Assembly: GCA_963930645.1 (NCBI GenBank)
Contig: OZ005657.1
Location: 50,407,153 to 50,471,152, forward strand
From: Salticus scenicus
Taxonomy: Eukaryota; Arthropoda; Arachnida; Araneae; Salticidae
Direction of reading: 5' to 3'
DNA length: 64,000 nt
Shown here: piece by piece, positions 54,698 through 64,000 of the stretch
How the letters are laid out: every line of letters begins with the position of its first letter
Position numbering within the stretch: position 1 is the stretch's first letter
The notes under the pieces: generated by a model
Told to the model about the DNA's origin: nothing
The model's database searches: none
The model's input: the letters and a program-made list of their open reading frames with translations, nothing else
Program-made: the position numbers and the translations under genes

Positions 54698-56783
54698 CAG
54701 TCGGGGAAAAAAAAAACGCAACACTAAACATAACTTCGTTGCTAATCGATGTAGGAAAATGTAATAGATATCATTCGACGGGAAATTGTGAGTAGTTTCA
54801 GATAATGAAGTGAAATTTTGAATTTGGGGTCGTCTACATATTAAAACGCGCATCAACTTTGATTTTTTCAATGGTAATGCCCCATTTTTATTTTATATTT
54901 GAATTCCTGGGATCGCGACAACGTGAAAAAGTATATTAGTTGTATATTTTACTTATTTTTTCACAGAGTTATAAGCATTCAAAGTTTGAAGGTGCTAATG
55001 TTAAATTCATATTTCAAACTTTTATTAATATCTTCACAAAAAATAACTTGATCGATATATATATATATATTTTTTTTTACAAGATACAGTGAAGAAACCC
55101 AAACATAATCCATCATTACTTTTGATTCTGAAAAATATTTTTAATTCTGAAAAATATTAATAAATTCATATTTATAAAAATTATGAATTATGACCTTTAT
55201 TAATTTTTACATAAAATGAATCCTAATGCCTAAAAATATGGGTGTGCAAATTTGCAGCTCATTCCAGTTATTAGTTTTCGAGATATAAATAAATCTTTCA
55301 TTTCATGAGGTTTAGGGGGCTGTCTCTTATAAAGTTTTGCATGAGATAACGAATCAAATCTTAAAAAATAACAAAGAAAATTAAACAAAATATTTTTATT
55401 TTTTACTTACGGGTCAAATTATATAACAACAGCGTCAAACGCAAAGAAACGAAACAAAAATGATGATTTTTAGTCATTAGTCATCAAGAATTCCTGTTTT
55501 CTAAAGAAGACCCCGCCTTCACCGCTCTTCAAAACAAAACAATACAGAAAAGTAAATGTGACATCGAGTATTCCTGTTAAACCCCTTATTTTATCTTGAC
55601 AAAAATATGCACAAGTGTATTTACTTCGATTACTGGTGATTAATTTTGAATCTTTTAAACGAACACTAGAAGAAAAAAATTAACTAAATAGGCGGGGTTT
55701 ACTGTTTTAAATAGTAAAATAGGTTTAATATTTCAGAACAAATTTTCTGTATTCACAATTATATTACAAATGGATATACATTATAATTATATTCTTTCTA
55801 ATCAATATATTTCTATCCATACCATATTTTATTGCAAAAAATATGAACAATGGGTGCACACTTAAGAAATAAGTAACACACAAATTACGAAAGAAATGCC
55901 CACTGACAGAGTTACAGATTTTCAAATGGCGTGAATCTATATCAGCAGTCGCGAAAGGATTAATTAAGAAATTATATTTTCATAGAAATTATACAACGAA
56001 TCGTACAGTTCCAAAGAGTTCAACTGACACAAAACTGGTAAGTGCGATTAAAATTGTTTAATATTTACTTGCAATAATTTATCCGAAAAGATTTAGTTTA
56101 TGCGTTGTTGTATATATATATCTATATTATTTCATTTCGTATATCATGTTATACCTACAAAAGAAAATTTAAGCTTTATTGGTGATCAGTACAGCCATAA
56201 TAGACAGTTTTACTTGAAAAATATTGCACTTTTTTCAAAGAGTACTGTCTGGACCAATCGCAAGTGTAATGTATTTAAATAGATCTAAAATTATCTAAAA
56301 AAGCACTGAATATATACAAATCTAAAAAACTGCATTCTAGTTAATTAAAAAACTGGAAAATGTAAATGTTTTTATTAATTTATGTAATTCTTTTTTTCCT
56401 GAAAGATTTCCCGTGTAAAACATTAAAATTTTGTCTATTTTTTATAGGGTCTTAATTTTATTTTTCTACTTTTAGAGATAACCCCTAACACATTTTTGAT
56501 TATAACTCTATAAATACTAAAGATAAAGTATACAAACAGTATACTTTTCCGCACTGCCAGATCCTCAGAAATTCGGATATGAAGTTAAAATTGGGTGTTG
56601 CTATTGAAAATAGTCAAAGTTGGCGTTCATTGCAATATGTAGATGACCCCTAATTCAAACTTCGACGACATTTTCAGAAAGTGCATTTAATTTCCTGTTG
56701 AATTATGTCCATTAGATGTTCCTGCGTCAATAAATAACGAAATTGTAGCGGGTGTTGCGTTTTTTTTTTTTTTTTCCCGACTG
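54698..56783. mobile_element. Mariner-like element B2 (undivided relative of B1)
   Basis: 2,086 bp. The left end is CAGTCGGGG then a run of A and CGCAACACTAAAC; the right end is GGGTGTTGCG, a T run and CCCGACTG. TA at 54696-54697 and 56784-56785. It matches the two halves of B1 and so gives the empty site for the 12.9-kb insertion (AGTGCG in GGTAAGTGCGATTAAAA, about 56038). It has its own P1 MITE remnant (about 55725-55963) absent from B1. No transposase. Confidence 0.85.
55725..55963. mobile_element. piggyBac-like MITE remnant inside B2
   Basis: The right end is TCAGCAGTCGCGAAAGGATTAA (TTAA 55960-55963) preceded by GTTACAGATTTTCAAATGGCGTG. The left end has been lost near 55725. It is missing from the matching part of B1, so it inserted after the copies separated. 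Confidence 0.65.
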
Positions 56784-56816
56784 TACTATATTATATAATT
56801 TAAATTTAACAATGTA

Positions 56817-59682
56817 CAGTCACCCAAAAAAAAAACGCCACCCCCCCACCTAATTTCGCCGTAAATTATCGTAGAAACATGCGACTGGTACCGATCAGTT
56901 TGTAATAACGTCTAGTTTACAATGTTATAGTTAGATTTTACTTAGGGGGTCATCTACATATTAAAACTGACATCAACTTCATTTTTTTCAATAGTAACCC
57001 CCCTTTTTTATAATATTTTTGAATTCTTTGGATCAAATCATCACGGAAAATGGTATAGTTTATATATTTCGCTCAATTTTTCATAGAGTTATAAGCTGTC
57101 AAAATTTGGGGATGCTAATGTTAAATGAATGTGACAAACATTAAATCATATCTTCCGAAATAATTATGATATTTAAATTCTGTTTTTTTTATTCGTTAGA
57201 ATGAAGTGACCCAAACATATTCCATGCAAATTTTTGCTAAAAAAACATTTTTTGAATTATGAAAATTTTTAATAAATTCATATTTGAAAAAATTATGAAT
57301 TATGACCTATGTTAATTTTTACACGAATAGAACGGGCATCATCAAAAACATGGGTTTCCAAATTTACAGCTCGTTCCTAACATTATTTTTTGAGTTACAG
57401 TGATATTTCATTTTTTACTGCTGTTAGGGGGGCGTCACTTGTTATAATTTGTATCATCTGTGAGTCAATATTTCTATACATTTTGACGAAAAACTATTTT
57501 AATTTACCTTTATGTTATTATAATTGTTTTCTAAGGAACATTTCGATGTTTATTATACAAATTGGCTTATTTTTTATAAAATTATCGTAATGCATGCAAG
57601 AGATTGGGAAAGAATTCCAAAAGAAATGTAGCCCCGCCTCTATATTGCGGAAACAGTATTAAAAAACCTAGTTTGCATACTCGTATATGACACTATATGT
57701 GACGCTGGTATGCATAAATGTCAATGGCATTTACTACATTGAATGCTGAAGACAAAATTTAAATGATTTAATTGGAAGTATGTAAAATAATTTTGTTTTA
57801 TAATGTAAAGTTTTAGAAAAATTCTGTAAAGGCGTGGCTTTCGTTGCAGAAGGGAGTTTACTCGATTCTGAAATGTTAAGTCTTTGTTCTTAAATATTAC
57901 ATAACTTTTTCTAGCTTCTCACTGCTAAAATTCTATTTTATCCCTTTTGTCTTTTGTTTTTAACTTGAATATTCTAGGATTCGTGCACCTCAATTAAGTA
58001 TCATGACAGTAAAAAAATGCAGTAAGACGAGGAATATTATTTGAAAGAGCAATACGCAGTAAACAATACTTTTGTTTTTTCCTTTTTTAAAATTAATATA
58101 ATTGATTTTTATTAATTTTTATCAGAATTTTTAAAACAAATTTTCTGTTTTAATTTTGTGAAATTTTCGCATTTGCTTACTCTACCGTTTATGCTATTTA
58201 AATTTTATCGCATGACGTAACATAATAAAATATAAAACTTCTATTAAATGTTTTTTTAATACTGAATAATAAAGTGGTATTTTTTTTTCTTTAAGTTTTA
58301 AAATCTATTATTGAAACAAAGTGCAATATTATTTATTTTCTATTATTCTAATCACGGCGTAAAACTGTCGTCACATTTATTACAGAAAAAGAATTTAAAA
58401 CAAAGTAATATGTCTTATTACTTTTAAAGATATAGATTTTACACATTTATAATTAAGAATTCAAGTACAGTAGACGATTTCAGAACGGGGAATATTCGTT
58501 CTAGGCAATAGGAAACCGTTTTTTCCATATCCATGTTTATTTTCATATGAATATACACAATAATATGAATATACACTCTTTCTAGTGAAAAAATTTTTTT
58601 CATACTATTTTGTTTATATAAATATGAATATAAGGAATATTCTTAAGAAATATCGTAAGACACAAATTGTGAAAGAAACGCCCACTGGAGGAGTTACAGA
58701 TTTCCATATGACGTGAAACTACATCAGCAGTCGCGAAAATATTAAATATCCTTTCTCAGATTTTAGTTTAAATCTTGTTATGTATATTTTTGTATATTAT
58801 CTATTGTTGGTTTGTACGCCTAAAATTAAATGTAAAACTTTATAGTAACACTTTCATGCGAGGCTTACTGTATAAAATAAAAATATACCCAACAAGAAGT
58901 AGATAATAATTGTTAGTTAGTAGATTTTAATTGTTTTTATATATATTTTTTGTTTTTTAAATGTATTTTAACTTAAATTTTTGTCTCTTAAATAAAACAG
59001 TTTTTGCTTTTAAGAAGTAGATAATTCTTTTTCTTAAATATTAAACACCTTTTTTTTAACTGCTATTAATATTACTATCATTATTACTACTGTTCTTTTA
59101 CCTTGGTATTTAGATTTTTGTAATTTAATATTGTAGGTTCATATCATTCAAGCTATTATTTTTCTTCGTACGAAGTGATGTATTTAACTTTCAATAATAA
59201 TGTTTAATAAATTGACACCAATAAAAATCTTTTAATTCATAAGCAAATAAAGAAAGTTCTGCGAATTTGAATCGTTTTTTATTTTATAATAAACATTCGT
59301 GAACTTTTTTTCCGGTGTGAAATTTTATAAATAATGAATATTGGGTAGTTGATCACGATTTATTTTTTCTAAATGTATAGACGGTCCCCTAACACATTTT
59401 CACGTGTAACTCTGTTTAAAATTGATTTAAAGTCTATAAATAGGTAAGTTTTCCGAACTGCCTTGATCTCAGAAATCTGAATATGAGGTCAAAAATAGGG
59501 GTCGTCATTGAAAAAAATGAAGTTTATACGTGTTTTAATATGTAGATGACCCCTTAAGCAAAATATAACTACACCATTAAAAACTAGACGTTATTACAGA
59601 TCGATAGGTACCAGCCGCATGTTTCTACGATAATTTACAGCGAAATTGGGTGGGGGGGTGGCGTTTTTTTTTTGGGTGACTG
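56817..59682. mobile_element. Mariner-like element A2 (reverse-oriented relative of A1)
   Basis: 2,866 bp. Ends CAGTCACCCAAAAA... and complement, TA at 56815-56816 and 59683-59684. Inverted relative to A1 (13181-16068) and similar throughout, including the coding relic (57560-57745) and the captured piggyBac-like half (about 58530-58745). No transposase. Confidence 0.85.
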
Positions 59683-60329
59683 TACAATGGTATTTAAATA
59701 AATTGAATAATGCGCAATATTATTAATACCTTTCGATTTCTATAAACTTGTATTTGATGTTTTTTGTGACGTATTTTCCGTTTTCCAACTAAGATAAAAT
59801 TGCTTTGACCCCATACCTGGTAACATTTAAAATTTAATCTGGAGCACTGTTAGTTCCGCCTTTTTTTTCACGCCCCTTTGATTTTAAAGAAATTTTCTGC
59901 TATATATAGGGGAAACTAGGAAGACTTGACCCAGTTTTTGGTTTTTAATTTTTAATTTTTTTTTTTTTTTTTTTTTTTTTGTATAACAGTTGGAGCTAAA
60001 TAAAAAATATGAGCAAATAGTCTGTTGTTTTGTACATACGGTGGCTAAAAAATGATACCATAATTCTTACTAAAAATCGCGCAAAAAAATAAATGCTTTA
60101 AGTTAGCACCCAACTTAGGGAGACATGACCCCTCTCATGAAAGTGAGAAAATTCATAGGTATTGAAAGGAAAAACACAGGTTTTGTGATTTAAACATTTT
60201 CTAGTTTTATTTTGTAGAAGATTTTAATGAATTAAAAAAAAAAATATGGGGGGGGACATTTTTTTTTTCTTCTTCTTCTTTTTTCTGTCTCTTTCTTTCT
60301 TCTATTTCTCTTCTATTTGGTGTGACAGT

Positions 60330-61415
60330 TAGAGGTCTGCACGGGCCGAAATTTTCAGGCCCGGGCCCGGCCCGTTGGAAAGGTTTGCTTACCCGGCCCG
60401 TTTCTTTTTTACTGGTGTACGGCCCTGCCCGACCCGGCCCGGTCCGATTCAAAAATATGTAAAATAAAAAATAAAATAAAAAAAAGCCTTTCTACGAAAA
60501 ATATTTTTAGTATGTGCATGTTTTGCAGAGGTTTTATATAGCTAAGCAATAGAATGTTCTTTAACAAAACTGCTGAATGTTTACAAGATATTTATATATA
60601 AACGGTATTTCTTTATTACAGACGTACAGAAAGTCAAATCGAAAATATTAGCATTCCTCAAACAATATAGGAAGATATTTAAAATGGTTAATAGTACTAA
60701 AAATACACTTTCAACCGCTTCCTGTTAAATACCGTAATGTATCCAAATCTTTCATGTGATCCGGTAAACAAAACTTTAATGCTAATCCAATTCAATAGAA
60801 AAGATGCTTTTGCACATGCTAAAATTGATGCTACTTTCATCCAGTGCCCCAGAGAAAAGAAAAAGAAGCCTTAGAGGAAAAGTTACAGCGGTAGGATTTT
60901 TATAGCCTTCATACCACCTAAACACTACAGACCATTGAAAACAAAGCCTTATATACAGTAACGTATCTAATTTCTTTTGTTTGTTACATCTACGCAAACT
61001 GGTAGTAATATGCATATTATTTTGAATTAGAAACCATCTAATAATACTTTAAATAAAATATATTAATTTCGAGACATGTTTAAAATGTTTGCGGAAAATC
61101 AGATCGCGAAGTAGTTACAGACACTTTTTAACAAAATTAAGTTTTATGTGACATACCAGACTGTAAAATTATGTAAAATAAACGACTGAAAAAGTATTTT
61201 ATCATTTTCCTGTTTCGTTGATTAACGAGGAATTCAGAAAAAGATTCGGGCCGAGCCGGGCTCGGGCTTAAAATTTCCTCTAGGCCCGGCACGGCCCGAG
61301 TACACACAAAAAATATTGAGCCCGAGCCTACAAAAAAATTTTAAGCCCGAGCCCGGCCCGGCCCGAGAGCAAATTGAAAAATTCGGCCCGAAAGTCCGGC
61401 CCGTGCAGACCTCTA
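60330..61415. mobile_element. GC-rich non-autonomous hAT element
   Basis: 1,086 bp with ends TAGAGGTCTGCACGGGCCG and its complement, and the exact 8-bp duplication GTGACAGT (60322-60329 and 61416-61423). Subterminal GGCCCGGCCCG repeats at both ends contrast with the AT-rich interior. The 8-bp duplication and GGGCCG-rich ends are typical of hAT. No transposase is seen; the minus-strand frame 60207-60452 is produced by the GC repeats. Confidence 0.9.
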
Positions 61416-61489
61416 GTGACAGTAGCTAATATATTCTAAGCCTTCTTCTTTTCAGTTATTCATTATGCAACAATTCATTGAGCTCAATT

Positions 61490-61694
61490 CAGGGATCGTA
61501 CTCTCCGTCCTTTTTTCAGTACACTCTCGTAAATGAAAAATTTTTAAATGTAATTCTACCACTATTTTTATAAAGTAATTTCTACCCTGTATAATCATCG
61601 CACATTACTATAAATGTATCAAATGTATTTCTGCATGAAATTAGTGGTGGCAAAACAGGCGGAAACCTTTTATCTATGAGAGTGTCCGACCCTG
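61490..61694. mobile_element. Foldback MITE (F3)
   Basis: 205 bp, CAGGGATCGTACTCTCCGTC...GAGAGTGTCCGACCCTG, with CTACCACTATTTTTATA mirrored internally. No clear duplication. Confidence 0.65.
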
Positions 61695-61863
61695 GCCCAG
61701 TGAGTAAAAATATTTTAGTTATTTCTTAAATGAGAACAATGGCCTATTCGTAATGTTTTACTCATTTCTTAAAAAAAAAAAAAAAAAAATCATTAGACCT
61801 AAATTACAATGTTTTAGTGTTTCACAAGATAAAAATTCCTTAAATCAAACTAAGAACAATAAA

Positions 61864-62070
61864 TTAACACTTTCATTAAATCTGAAACTTCGCCAGTGGA
61901 TGTTATTTATTTTTTACGAATATGCCCAATATTCATAGTTGTATAATCAATATACTATGGATACAACTTTTTTGGTTGGGAAGAATATAATGTTGTAACT
62001 CGGGAGAATAACACCCACAGGCCGGCCTCACTGCCAAAAGGGCAAAAGCATGCGGTCACGAAAGGGTTAA
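61864..62070. mobile_element. piggyBac-like MITE (P1), internally deleted
   Basis: TTAA at 61864-61867 and 62067-62070. The left end TTAACACTTTC lacks the following ~30 bp of the family; the right end GCGGTCACGAAAGGGTTAA is intact. Confidence 0.75.
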
Positions 62071-62588
62071 TCACTGGGTCAAGTCTCCCCAGTTTGCTTG
62101 GGTCAAGTCTCCTTAAGTAGCGTTGTTTTGATAATCCTAATTTTTTAGCAAATTGCATTATAGTTGTATAATGCTACTATATGCAAAAATGTAGCTAATA
62201 CAGTGACTAAAACAGCTATACTTCTGAAATTGACTTGTCTCAAAACTAGAAGTTCAAATTCAACAATGTCCAAGATCTTCAAAATTTACCTGAAAGATGC
62301 AGTATCAATCAACACTAAGTTGCTAGAAAACCACTGATAATTCTACAATGGTTGTTCACTGAAAAATGCTGTTGTGTGATTAGTCAATCAATACAATGGC
62401 TAAAATTTTCCTAAATTTTCCCCTTCATAGGAAAAACCCGCATGGGTCAAGTCTTCCTATGGGTCAAACCTGCATAATTTCTCCTAATTACGATGAAATA
62501 AGAAGAAAAATGCTTTTAAAATATACTGGTGTGAAAAAAGGCGAGTCTAAGAGTACTCCGAAATAAATTATAAATGTTACCAGGTATG

Positions 62589-63226
62589 CAACTCTTTTAA
62601 CGCCCCCGGGTTCTCGACACGAGAGCGCAAATACTAAATTCTAACTGCAAAAATTCATCCTAGAATTATTAACTTTTCCCATTCAGAAATCTTTATCAAA
62701 ATTTACAGAATATATATATATATATATTTTTTTATTAAATAGGATGGTGATTATTGCTAGAAAATACTGGTGGAAGAGGCAATATCTCTGTGTGTAACTG
62801 ACATTGCATTTTACCATCAGGGATGTTTTTGCTCCAGAAAAGTTCCTCGTGAAGGAAAATTTAAATGCCACTATTTTATATAGTAATTTTAGATTTGATT
62901 AATCGATCTTATCCAGTGATATCTATTTTTAAAAAAATTAACGTGTAAAAATTCTGATCTCCAAGTTCTCCTCTGAGAGAACCTAATTCTGGATTTATTT
63001 CAAGCATTATTTTTCAACAGTAATATTTTTTATTCTTTTCTAATAGTTTTCAGCAATTAAGTCGAATGAAAATTACAACTCGCAATAACCGGTGAAAAAA
63101 AACCTGGAATACAAACACCCATGTTTACCACTGAATTAGACTTCTGCAAATTGGAGCCCAAGATTAAAAAAAAAAAACTTCTATTGATAATAAAGTTAAA
63201 TGTTGCCGTTTTACTCTCTGATTAGA
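62589..63226. other. Unassigned sequence
   Basis: AT-rich, with a short TA run (62710-62727). No gene or element recognised. Confidence 0.4.
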
Positions 63227-63366
63227 CAGGGGTGGAAATTTGACGCAGAACTCATACCGATATAACGTTTAAAATTTTTCTCTATTGCTAAAATCGTTGG
63301 TTTATAAAGCAGAAAATTTGGTTTTATAAATACTGGTATGAGTTCTGTGCAAAATTTTCTTTCCTG
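63227..63366. mobile_element. Divergent F2 palindromic MITE
   Basis: 140 bp, the same length as other F2 copies. CAGGGGTGGAAATTTGACGC and GAACTCATACCG pair imperfectly with CGGTATGAGTTC-like and TTTCCTG at the right. No duplication survives. Confidence 0.6.
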
Positions 63367-63675
63367 GTTATGTATAGATATATATTTTATGGGAAACAAA
63401 ATGTTTTTAAAAATCTTAGTTTCTTTCTTTATGGGACTCTTCATGTCAAATAAACCAATGGACCGAATCATTAAAATTATGATTTTTAAGACAATTTTTA
63501 TATTTATTCTTTTTATCAATATGAGAGCAATTTTAAATTTAAAATATTTTTGGGGATATTAGTTTATGAGTTATTGGTCTTCATTAAATAAATAAAAAAA
63601 CAATAATAACTTTCAGAAATTCGAGAATACTGGAACACCTTTAAACAGATGTGAATCAAAATCTACTTAACATCC

Positions 63676-63848
63676 CAGACAACACAAAATCATCCACAGG
63701 ATGTCCGAGGATGAAATTTTTCAGATCTGCAATTGTCCTCAGGACATCCAAATCCTATCCACAGACATCCTCTGTTCATCCTCAAGATGACAAAATGTCC
63801 GCAGAATCTGTATCCCAGGGACGTTCCAAATATGTCCCAGGCAGTGCT
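63676..63848. mobile_element. Left-end copy of the CAGACAACAC element
   Basis: CAGACAACACAAAATCATCC followed by the same chain of ATCCACAGGATG, CCTCAGGACATCC and CCCAGGGACG words as 45987-46150. Ends near GGCAGTGCTG, possibly an eroded right terminus or a truncation. Confidence 0.65.
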
Positions 63849-64000
63849 GCTAGATTGAGGGAAATTTTTATTTAACTCCCACCACTAAATTTTAATTGAA
63901 ACGGTTTGGTAATTGTTTCGAAACACGTTTCACAGAAATCGTCTATGTAATTAGATAACCGTTACAAGTAAAATTTAACGGTGGCTGTTGAATAAAAATT
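63849..64000. other. Unassigned sequence to window end
   Basis: No feature seen. Confidence 0.4.

Larger units (their letters stand above)
59907..62486. mobile_element. Element with TAGGRGAAA ends and GGGTCAAGTCT repeats
   Basis: The left end TAGGGGAAACTAGGAAGACTTGACCC and right end (read inward, TAGGAGAAATTATG then GGTTTGACCC and AGGAAGACTTGACCC) are imperfect inverted repeats. The word GGGTCAAGTCTYC recurs near 59935, 62078, 62100, 62445 and as a variant at 60119. Nested inside are a GC-rich hAT, an F3 MITE and a P1 MITE. Superfamily unknown; no coding region. Confidence 0.55.
59812..62588. mobile_element. F1-type MITE split by a larger element
   Basis: The left arm is CATACCTGGTAACATTTA...TTAGTTCCGCC; the right arm has GGCGAGTCTAAGAGTACTCC...AAATGTTACCAGGTATG. 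Interrupted by 59907-62486. No flanking duplication is clear. Confidence 0.65.

Noticed and set aside
60207..60452. Proline/glycine-rich protein on the minus strand.
   Set aside because: It is the translation of the GGCCCGGCCCG subterminal repeats of a hAT element.

Overview
This is an AT-rich, gene-poor stretch of an animal nuclear genome. An arthropod is my guess, from the mix of mariner-like, piggyBac-like, hAT-like and Ty3/gypsy-like repeats and the very dense foldback MITEs; nothing here fixes the species. I see no intact host gene. No open reading frame of 60 codons or more resembles a known cellular protein, and almost everything recognisable is transposable-element DNA, much of it nested.

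Layout. 1-9.3 kb: MITEs, a 2.4-kb hAT-like element (2068-4444), a piggyBac-like MITE and low-complexity DNA. 9.3-16.2 kb: a decayed Ty3/gypsy-type retrotransposon (gag, zinc knuckle, mutated protease, RNase H, integrase) that has lost its reverse transcriptase and is split by a 2.9-kb TA-flanked mariner-like element. 18.5-19.2 kb: a foldback inside a foldback. 19.3-35.9 kb: the centrepiece, at least five layers of insertion. A small foldback MITE contains three head-to-tail piggyBac-like MITEs; the third contains a mariner-like element; that contains a 12.9-kb non-coding element (22031-34920) with a 6-bp target duplication, AG...CT ends and hairpin termini; and that contains a hAT MITE. An uninterrupted relative of the mariner host at 54698-56783 supplies the empty site. 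36.5-39.7 kb: nested MITEs and a palindromic array of about 0.5-kb units. 40-54 kb: partial MITEs, a decayed tandem array, a CAGACAACAC-ended element with hairpins, tail-to-tail piggyBac-like MITEs and a pogo/Tigger-like element. 54.1-64 kb: MITEs, the two intact mariner relatives, and a MITE that swallowed an element containing a GC-rich hAT.

The 12.9-kb element is the best candidate for something undescribed. Its 6-bp duplication and AG-start ends fit Maverick/Polinton integration, but it has no coding capacity. It carries an inverted repeat with arms of about 4 kb that crosses its own left boundary, so host flank was copied into its interior beside the right end. Its ORF-free core holds eleven exact TGA(C/G)TCA (AP-1/bZIP) sites, two CREs, an E-box, a full p53-type site, and a 100-bp cluster with paired GATA, Rel/NF-kB, STAT, AP-1 and heat-shock motifs. 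The motifs are visible in the sequence; stress-responsive function is inference.

Nothing here forms a working pathway. The interactions are between mobile elements: insertion into one another, duplication by template switching, and possible transcription of long hairpins.
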